From Thozetella sp. PMI_491 (lineage: Eukaryota; Ascomycota; Sordariomycetes; Chaetosphaeriales; Chaetosphaeriaceae), in contig MU270025.1 in assembly GCA_021432635.1 (NCBI GenBank), positions 517,244 through 581,243 of the forward strand: a DNA stretch of 64,000 bases. Reading direction: 5' to 3'. A program made the translations under genes and the position numbers. Under the pieces are notes generated by a model, which was not told where the DNA came from, did not search any database, and saw nothing but the letters and a program-made list of their open reading frames with translations. Each line of letters opens with the position of its first letter. The stretch's first letter is position 1. Shown here piece after piece: positions 28,749 through 40,942 of the stretch.

Positions 28749-30661
28749 ACTGGCGGATAAATGAAATAAAAAAAAAAGACAATTGAGATAGAAGCACAAC
28801 TCCCAAGCTCATGCGATGCTCATGCGACGGCGGCGCAAGGGCAGAAGGAGAAGGGATGGAAAGCCAGCTCCCGCTGACGAGGAGTGAAGACAGGCGGGGA
28901 CGAGGGGAAACAACGGGAATGCTACAAGTGAGATTCGGTCAAAGAGCGAGGTCTTGCGTACTAGCCATCCCCCTCTGGAGAAAGAAGGGCTCCCGGCAGG
29001 TCTTAGTAGTGGGAAAAAACGAGTTGGACCCTTCCGGGGGAAGAAGAGGAGGACAATGGCTGGGTGCTGGCAGCCTGGGTGTGCCGAGAAACAAGGTCGG
29101 GGAAGCTGTTGATGATGCTCGGTCCTGCAGAGCTGGGGTGCAGCAACGTGCGCTGGTTGGTCGGGCGGCTCCCCACGCGACCCAGTGACTGGGCGCAACT
29201 GCCCGCACGAGACTAGCGAAAATGGCCAAAAGAGACAAAATGGCACCCCAAAAGGCGGAGCGTGCGGAGGTCTGCGGCCACAACACAGGATTGGGTCGGC
29301 CGCTCTCAGCAGATCACCAACCAAGCTTTCTGTATAGTCTGTCGGATATTAATGAGCATCAATGCAGACGCGCCTCGCCTGCTGTATTCGGGATCAACCG
29401 CGTTTCGACCAGGCTCTCCAATGATTTCCCCTTCCCCGACTCCCCCAATATGTGTGCACAAGACCTGCTTGCATCCAATCCTCACCCCGCTTCGGTAGGG
29501 GCGGGGCACCAGCGTCGATGGGCTCCAGCAGCGCGGCACCAGAGCGGGCTCATTTGTCGTGTTTGGGTGTACTTGCGATCCGCATATGACACTGCTCGCC
29601 AAATGCTGCCCGGCATATAGATCAGAGCGGCGAGACAGACAAAGGGAAGGAGACTCGTCTACGAATAGCCCGCCCCTCCACAGTGCCTAACCCACCTGCT
29701 CGCACTTAGGCAGGTATCACAAGGGAGGGAGGAGCACATGATGGTGGTTTGGCTGGCTGCCCCGAGCCTGCTCCGGTCCAAGCCGCTGCAGGCGGCAAGA
29801 TGCAACCCGTCCGGTGCTACCCAACATCTCGATCCAGGAGGTGGCTGCACGGCTCAAGGGCGGCAGCAATGTCGACATGCCGGCACACGGACATGCATCA
29901 GCGGGCGCTGACCTCGGCACACCACAAGCCACAATTCGGCACTCGAGCCCGTCCTATCTATGGCGGGCCTCGCACAATTGAGTCATCACTAAGTCGTCCA
30001 AGGTCAAGTCAGTCCCGATCACGGCCCTATTGGCATCCGAGAATAGAGCCACCCATGAATCACTCACCAAGAGACTCTGGAAGCAGGTCACGTTCGCCAC
30101 CAACAACCATCCCCTTCATACTAGTCCTTCCCCCGATCCATAATGATGACACCGTCTAGGCTCCGCAGCGCAAGCAATCGACGATACATGGTCAATGGCG
30201 AGGCTCCTCAGGATCCGCAGGCCATGGAGAATGCAAACACCTAGTCACCCCGGCGCGCTAGTGACAGCACGCTGCCGGGCCCGAACCGGGCGACCGCCGT
30301 TGGTCAGGGGAAGCATCCAGTAAAGTCGTCGCCGTACCTTGCCCCAGACTGTCTAGCCCGAGTAAAACAAACCTTAAATGTCTACAACGCACCTTCAGTC
30401 ACAAAATGTATTACGGGTGCCCCCAGCTAGGAGTATTCGAGGATGCATTATACGATTTCTATTTTTTATGCAAAAATGCGCGAATCGCTCAAGCCATGTG
30501 ATATCCATTTTGATATACCGGCCAGACAAGTGGGTATGAAAGGAAATAGTGCCCGCGGCCGAAAACGCCTTGCTCCAAGCTAAGATGATCAAGCTCCCCC
30601 TCTCCGGGTTGTCTAGGCTTCACCGCCGTAACCATGTTGTTTTTCCGTTGTCTATATAGTC
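28749..30661. other. Intergenic (1.9 kb)
   Basis: Promoter side of the GH127 gene and 3' flank of the next minus-strand gene. No additional gene was recognised; the frames at 28809..29324 and 29749..30159 lack domains and plausible initiation context. Confidence 0.45.
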
Positions 30662-31255
30662 CTACTCGCGACCAGCAGCACCGCCAGCCGCGGCACGGGT
30701 GGGGTTGTTGTCGACAATGATGCCGACGCCCGCACCCTCCGCACCGGTTCCGAGCTGTACCTTGGGGCCCTTGGTGAGGGCGGCCTCGGCAAAGGTAAGG
30801 GCGCGGTCAAAGCCGGACTGGCGCTTCTGGAACTTGGGCTCCTCCTCGGCGCGGGGGCTGACCTCCTTGCCCATGCCAGCAACAGGGAGCGAGGCCTAGG
30901 AGACCGTTAGCGATCTACAAGGGAAAACAGACAAAGGCTATCCAGGGCTACTAACCGACTCGGTTAGAATGGGCGTAGCAGCGGCGTTGACAGCAGCACC
31001 CTCAGCCGCGGGGGCGGCGGCAGGCGCGGCGGCAGGGGCCTGCTGCTGGGCGGCCGCCGCGGCAGCTCCAGTGGTGGCAGCACCCTGAAGGGTGTTGACC
31101 AGGTTGGTCACGGCGTTGGCTTCCTCGAACGACATAGCACCATCACCTACCACCAGCGCGGGCGAGTAGGCACCGAGGTTGATGTTGAGGGGCAGAGGGG
31201 CGGCGCGGGCGAGCGCGATCAGGACAGCCGTAGCGAGGACCGAGTTGGAAAGCAT
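30662..31255 (-). CDS. Small secreted Ala-rich protein with Kex2-type dibasic site (177 aa)
   Basis: Exons 31255..30956 and 30895..30662 with a 60-nt intron (gttagt donor, ctag acceptor; phase 0). MLSNSVLATAVLIALARAAP is a clear signal peptide. The first part (EEANAVTNLVNTLQGAATTG) leads into a low-complexity Ala/Pro/Gln stretch at residues 63-95. Exon 2 contains EEEPKFQKR with a KR dibasic site at residues 124-125, followed by QSGFDRALTFAEAALTKGP and a Gly/Ala-rich tail ending GGAAGRE. No cysteines, no known domain. It may be a wall-associated or proteolytically processed protein. Function unknown; the gene model rests on the signal peptide, the splice signals and an unbroken frame. Confidence 0.72.
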
Positions 31256-33690
31256 CTTTGCGGTTGTGGGTGGTCGTGTGGATATTACGGATTAAAGACA
31301 GCGAGAGCAGAGAGTTCCGAAACGGCTGGCGTTGGATGGGTTGGCGATGTAGGAAAAATAGGCGTATAAGCACAGGTTACCAGACCAGAGAACGTAATGA
31401 GCACAGCTCGGTGAAATGAAGAGCACTGCTCGAGAATAGGAAAAGAACTACCGTCAAGGCGAAGCTTTGGTCTGTCTGTGAGAGAGATGGGCCGAGAAGT
31501 TTGGACAGATTCTCCACGGCGAGAAGCACGGGATATATACCCCATGATGTTGGAACAACTTGCTTTCCACCCGCACCCGCTTGGAAGCCCAGGCGCCCAG
31601 CCTGTAGATGGAACAAGTGCCAAGGGTGGCCAAGAAGTTTCCAAGACATGCAAGGCCCGCCAGCTTCATCTGGGCCTGGGGATCTGCCCTCGCAGGGTTT
31701 GGAGAGGCCGTGGGTAGCAAGGGACTCCAGAGGGCCCGCGGCAGCGCCAAGATGGGGCCGACAGGGGAGCATTTGGGAGGAGAGAAACGGCCGCGAGCGG
31801 GTCCGCTGGTCGAGGCTGCAGAGAACCGCTTCTGGACGACCACGTTGCGCCGGCCGCGTGTTTCCCCCACCCGGCCGGGCCTCTCGTCCCAACTTCTGCC
31901 CATTGGCCGCTCCGTCCCTTTGCACGCCGCCGTGCCCTTCGCAGTGGGACCTGTAGCAGCCAAGCAGCCAAGAAGCCTGGGATGCTGTGTGAGGTTCTGA
32001 GACAGGTCTTGGCGCTTGGCATTGGCGGCACTGTGCAGTCCGTCTCCCCCCCCCCACGGCGGCGAAGATCAACAGGAGGGAAACGCCGTGGACAGAGTCG
32101 CAGGCGCAGAGACGTCGAGTCGCACGGGCCGTGCGATCCCATGTAGTGAGACGGCCGCCAAGCCGCCAAGCACCGCCAAGAGCCGCATCCCGACTTCGAC
32201 GCCACGTCGAAGAGCCGCCGCCAAGCGCTTGGAAACACTGCTCAAATCGTGCTAAGAATGGCATTTGCAGCGCTGGAGATGGAAATCGCGCACTTCAGAC
32301 GCTGCTGTCCGCTCGATGTGGTATCGACCGCCTGGGCGACAGTAGTTTAAGTTTCTAGACGGCGCTAGGCGCTCCATGGCAACCCTAATATAGCAAAACA
32401 TGGGGAGCGCGCGCCCTCGCCCGCTGCCTGCAGCTGCCGAGAGAAAAGCTGGGACGCGTGGAGGGCTTGAATTGTAGGATGCTGGACATGAGTTGGGCCT
32501 AGTGCAGCAAGTCGCCCGGCAGTTCTGACGCGCCAGATACCCTATCCGACTTGGCGGCGCCACCCCGGCCCCGGCACGGCTGACCCCTGCCCGTGCCGAC
32601 CAGCCCGACGGCAGGCCGCTTCTTGTAGGCGCCTCCGCGACGAGGGTGGGATTCGCCGCAGCCCCGACGCTGACCCTCGGTTGGTAATGTGGCTTTGAAG
32701 TGGCTGGCAGGAGCATCCGTCTAGCCTTTATCAACGGGTGTTAGATATGTCGTCGCGCTTATCAGCCCCCGTCGCATCTGACGACTTAGTGGTTGGCGGG
32801 CGGCCTTCTTCTTGATAGACCTCGGCGGACCCAAGCTTGACACCCCCTTGATAGCTGCACAATCGAGCTCAAAGTGCCACATATTCATTTGTGCATATGC
32901 AGGAACGCTTGGGCCACGATTAGCTCATGAGAATGGGGAGATCCAACAGCTCTCTCCATCGAAGGCTAAGAATGCAGTGCATAGAGAGAACAGTGTAAGG
33001 CTACACAAGAAGTGCAATTTCGTCGCCGCCCTCTCCTAGCTCCCCTCTTGACAGCCGCCCAATAGAGTCTAAAATTGCAGTGCATTCATATCAGGTGAGC
33101 ACTAGTTGGTCAAAACTACCACTATTTACCCAAACTCTCATGCTTCGTGTTTTCTTCGCATCTTTCGCAGTAGCTTGCCCGGGACAGGGCCCAGTCACCG
33201 TAGCTATGCCGCCCCCACTCTCTGACTCCCTCCACGCCACCTTGTGATGATGGTTAATCCACGCTCGTCCCTTTCAGAGTTACCTTGCTAGAGGTGCACC
33301 TCTGCTCATCAAGGAGGTTGGATCTTGCGAAGGATAACGCATAGAATTCCCCGTACTGATAGGGTAGGCACGACCGATAGATAGGTGTGGCGTTACTTTT
33401 CTCGTTGGAGTAACACAGAGTCGACCACGTATTTGGCAAACTCAACAGCTTATACTTCAACTCAAGTTCAGATCATGTTATCTAGGTTTCCGTCGAGGGT
33501 TTATGAGAGATTTATATGCTCCACGCCATTGCGTGCCTAATGGGCGCGGGGGAAGTGTCACCCATGGCCTTTAGAGGTGCTTCAAAATCCAATGCCATGG
33601 TCAACGGGGGTCAAACCAGTAGCCTTTCCACTGTTCCTTTTCATAAGTAGATTTAATTTGTACAAACCGCTTCAACTCGCTTGCCGGAGC
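31256..33690. other. Intergenic (2.4 kb)
   Basis: No gene supported. Very GC-rich sequence at 31,450-32,750 produces long overlapping frames on both strands (up to 295 codons) without domains. An AT-richer part at 32,800-33,500 holds two diverged copies of a 40-bp segment (about 32,852 and 33,046). Confidence 0.5.
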
Positions 33691-35579
33691 ATGTTCGAAC
33701 GCCGGGGGACGGAATGCACAGCGAGGACTGGTAGCGAGGCGTCCACGGGTAGCCCTCAGTGTTCTTACCTGGAGAAGGCAGAAGATTGTCGAGAGAACAT
33801 TGCCGATGGGGTAGAAGCAACGCCTCCCGGTCGTACACTGCGAACAACAAGACTGGATGGGATCCTTGTCGTCGGCATCCCGCCCGATGACGAAGAGTTC
33901 TACAGGAGTTGCAGCGACGCCTTCCGCAAGGTCGTATACTGGAAGGTTAGCGCGCTGCCGGCTCTCTTTCCCACTGTTACCTCTCCTGATGCTGTTTATT
34001 AATTAGGTGGACTGGAGGCTGATGCCTCTTCTCTCGCTGCTGTATCTGGTCGCCCAGATTGACCGAACCAATATCACCAATGCCAAGATCGAAGGTCTCG
34101 AAGAGGCCCTCTGCCTCACCAGCACGCGATGGAGTCTCGTGCTGTCCATATTTTACGTCCCATATATGCTTCTAGGTAGGGTATTCATGTCTATATGGAT
34201 TCTAGATCGTGACGGCTCGGAAACTGACAGGTCATCAGAGATGCCAAGTAATATGTTGATTAGCCACCTCAAGCGCCCGTCGAGATACATGGGCCTCATG
34301 GTCGTAGGTTGGGGCGTAGTCATGCTCGGGCACGCTTTTGTGCGGAGCTTTACTGGCCTGCTGGCTCTCCGGATCGCCCTCGGCGTTATTGAGTAAGTAG
34401 CCTAGTCCGGGCCGTAACTCCCTGCTGACTTGTGGTAAACAGAGCCGGCTTCTTTCCTGGGTCAATGTTCCTCCTTGCATCTTGGTACATGCCGCAGCAG
34501 TTATCTTTTAGAATCGCCCTCTTCGGTGCAGTTGGCTACGTCTCCGGCGCCATATCCGGCCTCCTCGCCGCTTCCGTTGCCAGGCTTGGCGGGTATTGCG
34601 GTCTGGAGAGTTGGCGATGGATCTTCCTAGTTGACGCCATCGTCAGCATATTCCTGGGCATCATGTGTGTCTTTCTGCTCATCGACACCCCACAGACGTC
34701 AGGGCGGTGGCTCAGTGCCCAAGAGATCCGCTTTCTTGAAATCCAGCGCTTCATAAAGGACGGTGGCAAGAGCTCTTTGCACGACATGAAGAGGACGCAG
34801 TGGGAGAGATTCCGGGAGAGCGTCCATGAAGGGAGGGAGGTTCTGGGCTGCTGGAGGATATATATCCAGGGGTTGATCATGGTTTGCTTCGGAACGGCCT
34901 CTTGGGGTGAGCTCGCTCCTATCCTTCGGGTCTGGCTCTTCACTTGCTTACGTATACGGCAAATACAGGGCTTAAGGTTACTCTCCCAACCATCACGAAG
35001 GCAATGGGATTCAGGAACAGCGCAGCACAGCTCATGACCTGCCCGCCTTATGTCGCCGCGGCGGCTGTGGGTCTGATGCTCGCTTACCTGTCCGACAGGC
35101 AATACAAGCGACTCCCATTCATCCTCGGCGCTCTGTCTCTCGCCACGGTGGGTCTTATAATGGCGTTTCTAGGCCGTGGCGACGTAGCAGGGAATATACC
35201 GCTTTACATGACCGCAGCCACTATCGCCTTCATGGGGTTTGCACCAGTCACGTCGCTCGTGACGTCCTGGATAAGCGGGAACCTGGCACCCAACAGTCGG
35301 AAGGCTATAGGGATGGCCCTGGCCAATGGGCTGGCGAGCACCTCAGGCATTGCCGGCAGCTTCCTGTTTTATGGCCCCGAGACGTACTACCGGGCTTTTG
35401 GCATTGGCCTGGGGCTGACTCTGGCCTCCCTGGTGGCCGCCGCGCTGGCGGGCTGGTCGTACAAATGGGCCAACGAGAAGAAAGCTAGGATGACGGAAGC
35501 GGAAGTCAGGGAGAGGTATACCGACGACCAGCTGGTGGGATTAGGAGACAAGTCGCCGCTGTGGAGGTACACCCTGTAG
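33691..35579 (+). CDS. MFS transporter, anion:cation symporter (allantoate permease/Dal5-like) family (550 aa)
   Basis: Exons 33691..33945, 34007..34175, 34239..34392, 34443..34906 and 34969..35579 (introns 61, 63, 50 and 62 nt; all phases close). Splicing rebuilds the family signatures: VDWRLMPLLSLLYLVAQIDRTNITNAKIEGL (first helix and loop), YVPYMLLEMPSNMLISHLKRPSRYMG, LRIALGVIEAGFFPGSMFLLASWYMP, SWRWIFLVDAI and TLPTITKAMGFRNSAAQL. About twelve membrane helices are expected. Members carry allantoate, nicotinate, vitamins or other small carboxylates across the plasma membrane by proton symport; the substrate here cannot be told. An in-frame ATG at 33592 would add 33 residues, but 33691 gives the more usual cytosolic N-terminus. 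Confidence 0.9.
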
Positions 35580-37510
35580 GGCGAGCAGTCAAGCCATCGG
35601 ATCAAATGTGGCCGTCACAGAGGACGGCCAAGGCCCAGCCGCCCGCCAAGCACTTGGGGAAGCGTCTGTGCAGTCTGCAACATGCACAACACCCAAGGCC
35701 GAGCGGACAAGCTTTCGCGCAAGCCGCTCCCCCTCAGCTCCCAGGAGCTTGGGCGGCCCGCCCAGGTCGCAGCTGATCTGCCGCCTCGAATCGAGCTGAT
35801 CGGGGGACGCATGTGCGCGATACAGTGTCACCGCTGGCCACGGTTATGGCGCTATTGGATGAGACCCCAGCATTCAATCTACGTGGCAAGTAGGTTACCT
35901 AGGATATTTGGGAAGAGCTGCCGGCCGTGGACGGCGACTGGTCGGCGGGCGCGCATGTGACAAGCGTTCGGCCGCGAGGTGCTATTGACAAAAGCTCCGA
36001 AGGGATCGCCCCGAAAGCTGCTGCCCACCCATACCTTATCCGGGCTAGCTCTATAGCCTATCGCCCGGTTCATGGGCAAGCTCAAAATAGACATTCTGAG
36101 ATGCGAGAATATAGGTCAGGCATAGGAGCAAAGTAAACCTTGCCTGATGCGCATCCCCTTTGACCGAAGCTGCATAAAAACCCTCGCGTCGGCGCCTGGC
36201 GCTGGCGGGCGCAATCAGAGTTCGCAGCACCGCCTGAGTGGGCTGTGCTTTTGTGTTGTCAGACCTGACCTGTTCCGACCTGGCCTCGCCACCAGGCAGT
36301 GGATGTCTGGGATTCTCCATCGGATTGAAACGTGTTGGGTTGAAGATTGGCCGTAGGGCTCTTATACCGACGACCATGGCTTACCCCCTTGGTCCTGATG
36401 CGGCATAGTGGCAGAGTTTCATTCGGAGAGCGTACCGGACACCGGCGGATGTGGCCAATCGCAGAGCGCGATGGCGTCCTGGAGGGGATGGGGAAGTTGG
36501 GGAGACGATCGCAAAAAGCCTGAGAATAGCCGGATTTCGGTATCCGACGATAGTGGGCTTGGTGGGGTAGTCCGCTAGCCCGGCTCTGGTGTCACCGTGT
36601 CACGCCTTCGCCTCGCCAGCCGTGGTGAGGGAAGGAGCACAGATAAAGGAGGTACACGATGGCGCCCGCGCGCAGCGTCAGTGCAGAGGATTTGGGAAGT
36701 CTCGGAAGGGAAGGCGTAATAAATCCCGGCGATTGCTCCCGCCGTTTGCAGCTATTTACTCCCTCTCTCTCTTTCGAGCATTCCACGCTCGATGTCAGTA
36801 GGCCTGTCCCACGGCCGCGAAGCTACCCGAAGAAGTCTTTAACTGACAAGCGCACCCTTGCCCGCCGTGCCCCACGACCCTCAATATCCTCGCATTCTTC
36901 CGGGGGAGCTCTGCACCGAACTGGGGAGGGGGAGCGCCACACCAATCTAGGCGATAAAGTTGTCTTGATCCGGCCAGTACCTTGCCCGGTCGGCGCCTTT
37001 TTCTCGAGTTCTTTTTTTAAAATTTCTCTCTCTCCCTCTTCTTAACAGAGTCGTCGGGCCGGATGCGCAACTGCTAGCGGACGCAAGCTTGCGCGAACCG
37101 ATTTTCTTTTGCTGGCGGGTTTAAGTTCAGGACTAGCACGGCGACCGGCGCGAAGATAAGCAAGCTCCTGCATATCTCGGGACGTTTGAAGAGGGCCCCG
37201 GATCCTAATTGTTGGGGTTTGTCCCTTGTTGGGGGCGCCTTCTGTACTCGCGCCTTGTTGGGGTCCCTCTAAGCTACCCTGGCTTCACCTCCACAGCTCT
37301 CCTGCTTTAGCGCGCCCACGAGAAAAGATAACATTCTTGGGACTACCCCCTTTAAGAGGAAAGGGACGTGCAAGAAAAAAAATTTCCCGGGTCGATTGTC
37401 TCACGGAATCATACGTTTGAACATCCGGCAGCCGCTAGAAATCGTTCACAAGAGCGCCAGATCGCATCACACGTCGAACCAAGCTCCTTAACGCCTTTAG
37501 CATACACATA
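35580..37510. other. Intergenic (1.9 kb)
   Basis: No gene recognised. The section at 36,990-37,060 and 37,370-37,390 has T- and A-rich tracts, fitting promoter/5' UTR of the small zinc-binding protein gene. Confidence 0.45.
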
Positions 37511-38188
37511 ATGGACGCCTACGCTCCGGCTACCATGGCCCTGCCGCCGTCTCCGGTCCCACGCATCACCCCGGCCTCACCCTTCAGCCCTAAGGAGCGC
37601 GAGTGCTGCCAATGCAAGAGCGTCACGGTCGGCGCCTCGGCCTCGCACCCGGACGCCGCGGTGTCGCGGACCTGCGCCTGCTCGCACGCCTTCTGCAAGC
37701 AATGCCCCCGTATCGACGCCCGGGGCAGCCCGGTTCGCCGGCACTCGTTCCCCACCGACTGGATCTGCAGCACCTGCGGCAACACCCACTCGGCCCTCGA
37801 GATCCTGGACGGCTCCGAGGTCGCCTGCGCTTGCGGCAGCCCGACCCTGCAGGCCGTGTACGACCAGTTCGGCCAGATCTATCTCTACTGGCGCGAGGAC
37901 GAGAGCGTCTACGACCTCAGGGACCCGGAGAAGGTGCAGGAGGCTGCCCGCCGCTTCATGCTGGCCGGCGGTGACACCTGGATGGAAGACACTGAAGGAC
38001 CGGTGGACGGGCCCGCGATGTGGAAACGCCTCTCGTGAGTACCCTGACTGGCAACACTGTACTACACATCTCCCGGCCCGCACATCTCTGGGAGACTATC
38101 GCAACGAAGGAAGCAAGTCGCTAACCTCTAGCATAGGCGATCAAGTACCATGTCGTCGCTGTCGAGCGACGTTGTTATGAGCGACTGA
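37511..38188 (+). CDS. Small cysteine-rich zinc-binding protein (191 aa)
   Basis: Exons 37511..38034 and 38137..38188. Unspliced, the frame stops at 38038, but that stop lies inside a strong donor (gtgagt). Splicing to the acceptor at 38136 gives a tail SRSSTMSSLSSDVVMSD; an alternative acceptor five bases earlier would give a different tail. The core has paired cysteines: ECCQCKS, RTCACSHAFCKQCP, WICSTCGNTHS and VACACGS, consistent with zinc-ribbon or treble-clef structural sites, followed by an acidic/aromatic stretch (YDQFGQIYLYWREDESVYDL). No enzymatic motif is visible. I do not recognise a named family; it looks like a conserved nuclear or cytosolic fungal protein. The long T-rich leader before the ATG suits a housekeeping-type promoter. 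Confidence 0.7.
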
Positions 38189-39776
38189 GACCGAGGCCTG
38201 TCACGGGTCGCTACGGGTGGGCCATTTTGTTGAGCGCGCCAAGACCCGACCAACCGGAGCTGTGTGCAGAGCCATCGCGACCGAAGGACGACTACTCTCT
38301 TTTTTTGTGCATCGTCAGAAAGTGCGTGTGATACCCTAAGTTTACGGCCGCAAGCATTGTTGGACTGTGTAGGATAAAGCGCATCATCCCATCGGAGTTT
38401 GGGCGACCGGGGGAACTGGGGTTTGAGTTTACGAATACGCGGGTTCTGGTCACTGAGGAATATCGACTTTTTTTGTTGTGCAGGTGCGGGGTTGGTTTGG
38501 AACTGCACCGCCCCGAGCTACAGAGAGAGAAACTACAAGAGAAGCTACAGAGCTACACCGCTACCGGGAAACCCGGAGAACATGGGACCGCGGGGGGGAA
38601 ATGCAAAACCATCATCAAAATTTGAGTATTTTGATCACATGGAACTATTGTCTCGCAACAGTGAAAAATAAACGTCAGAGTGATCGGTTAAAGAGCCACG
38701 GAGGTCTCGGAGTGGCGGTCAACCAATACCAAATTGGCTACACGACATTTGTATGGTTGCCAATCGCTAGGGGTGGACATCCATAGTCGACTATGCGGCC
38801 TCGTGCCAAGACATTTTACAGAATTACTCCCTCTTTAAGGCCAAATCCGTCCGCGCCGCTGGCTGTACTGCACCCTTGAGCCTCCAAAAAGGGGGGGCTT
38901 GGCACCCCTGACCTGTCACTCGCCCGTGATACGCTGCCCGATGAGAGGGACACCACCGGCCGCGTTTCCGTCACCAGAGCCGATCGGATCGGGCAGCCCA
39001 GCGGCAGAAGCAGCTAGCGCTGCCGATCTCTGAACGACACCTAGCCAATCCATCCTGCCCGTCGACATCATATAGTAGCCAACCGCTTGACCTCAGCCTT
39101 GCTGAGCATGGGGCTCTTTGTACGCTCAAGGAGAGCCGGTGCGCAAGACGACGTCAATCCGCAAAAGTCCTGGACTCGACCTCGCGGGGCCGACTGCTGC
39201 TCCATAGCCGCAGCATGACGACAAGGTTCACCCAAGCACATGTACGTCGTGGCGGGGGAGGTTGCTCACGAGAGCTAAGGGAAAGAAAGATTGCTCGAGC
39301 GGCGAGCTAGGCAGAGAGACATGCGCAAAGAAAATAGCGGAGATAGTCTTGAATATCTTGATTCGGGGATCTAACACGCTGTCTCTAATGCTGTCCGCGT
39401 GGATGCCGCGCAAAGAATAGTGGCCTCCGCCGGCCACAGCAGATGCTTGCTATGGTATACACAATAGCCCAACGCAGACCGGAAAATGTCTAGTTGGTCT
39501 TCGTCGTAATGTTCGTACCCTGTAAACGCCCCGTAAACGCCCCGCTATATGCTCCTTTTTTGTCCGAAATATCAGATAGGTAAGTTGGTGCCGCCTGAAA
39601 CGACGGAACCGGAACGCCTTTGCACCGCATTCAGCCATGCACTAGACGTGCGTCCCCACGCTACTCCCCCTCGTTGTCTCTTTTTGGGGGGATCAGTTGA
39701 CCCCGAACCAAAGCTTGAGCAGGCGCCAGATGCTCGTCCGGGAGAGCGGCGATCCCTGGCCCTGCTGCAGTAGTTG
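38189..39776. other. Intergenic between convergent genes
   Basis: 3' flanks of the zinc-binding protein gene (plus) and the SGNH hydrolase gene (minus). No gene recognised. Confidence 0.45.
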
Positions 39777-40778
39777 CTATATCGCCCCGTCGTCTTGGAG
39801 GCCGGCCACGGGCTCCGCAGCTACGATGTAGCCGTTGTTGCTGGCGGTGACAAGGCCCTTGTACCAGATGTTGGCCATCATGCGGTAGCCGTTGTCGTTT
39901 GGATGCGTCTGGTCGTGCATGTCGTCCATTCCCGGGCCATCGGTGCCGTGCATCTCGGCGTACACAATGCGCCGGTTCTGAGCCTGCAGCTTTTCAACGA
40001 GGGCCTTGTACTCTGCGTTGACGACAAGCACCCTGCTGTCGACGGTGGCGTTGGTGTTGATGATGAGGGAGCTGAGTATGACAGTGGCCTGGGGGCTCAT
40101 GCTGTAGAGGTCGAGCACCATGCGCTCCATGCGGTCGCTGGCGCCGGTGATGTTGATGTTCCCTAGGCAGTCGTTGGTGCCCGCGTTGATCAAGATGACA
40201 TTGGGCTTGGAAAGCGGCACCGCGATCTGCGCTTTCGCGTGCACCGAGTCGATGATGAAGCCAGGCCAGCCCTCGACATCATTGTCGCGCATGGTGCCGT
40301 GCTGCCGGGTGCCCACCATGTTCACGGCGTTGCCGCCGGACACGAGCTGGTCGCGGAGGCTCCCACGGTAGCCGTTGCCGTCTGTAGACGCCTGGCCAAA
40401 GGTGATGGACGCGCCCAGCGGCATAATACGCAGCGGCAGAGCATTTGCAATAGGCGACAGGGCGCGTGCTCCCAGGTTGTTCATGTTGACCGCCACGCCC
40501 GAGTGAAAGAGGGGCGTAGCGAACGCTTTACAACAACATGTTAGCTCTGTGTTGTTCAATGGAGTGCAGTTCAGTATTGTGTAGGTCAGAGTTGTGCACG
40601 TCGTGATGCACAGCGTCGTGGCGCTTAGCACTCGTGATATTCGCCTAGAGACCGGTCCACTTCATGCATGTGCTATTCGTCGTCGACATCAAGTCTCCTG
40701 GGGAGGGAAGATGGACGACAAGAACCCGTTGGGAACGACGCAGGGGGGGGGTTGCTCACCTAAAAGTAGGGCATTCAT
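39777..40778 (-). CDS. Secreted SGNH/GDSL-type hydrolase, CE3-like (255 aa)
   Basis: The main exon is 40525..39777. Its frame reaches 40631, but there it starts with GTG and is Cys/Thr-rich without sense. An upstream mini-exon 40778..40760 (MNALLL) joined across a 234-nt intron (gtgagc donor, gctaac branch, aaag acceptor) gives MNALLLAFATPLFHSGVAVN, a plausible signal peptide. Catalytic blocks: PLGASITFG with Ser46, AGTNDCLG with Asn124, and DQTHPNDNGY with Asp211 and His214. The order and spacing match SGNH hydrolases and specifically carbohydrate esterase family 3-like acetylxylan esterases. Expected role: deacetylation of plant polysaccharides outside the cell. The enzyme family is secure; the mini-exon is less so. 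Confidence 0.82.
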
Positions 40779-40936
40779 GGTGGGCAGTCTCGATCAAAGT
40801 CTCAGCGATTGTATGGGCAGTTGGATCCGAGCCTGTATCGATGTGTCGGCCACAATAGCCACGTCTCAGACGTTACGAGAGGTGGTGTTATCGCGACATG
40901 TGGGCTTGGCGAAGCGAAGCGAGCTGTTCACCTTGA

Positions 40937-40942
40937 TATATA
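40937..40942 (-). promoter_or_regulatory. TATA-like box of the SGNH hydrolase gene
   Basis: TATATA on the minus strand about 160 bp upstream of the proposed ATG at 40778. Its position supports transcription through the proposed signal-peptide mini-exon. Confidence 0.4.

Noticed and set aside
30262..30310. tRNA-like B box (ggttcgggccc on the minus strand)
   Set aside because: Lacks the invariant A of the T loop and no T stem, anticodon arm or acceptor stem could be paired around it.
31377..32264. 295-codon minus-strand open frame
   Set aside because: GC-rich region with equally long frames on both strands, no domain, no plausible splice partners.
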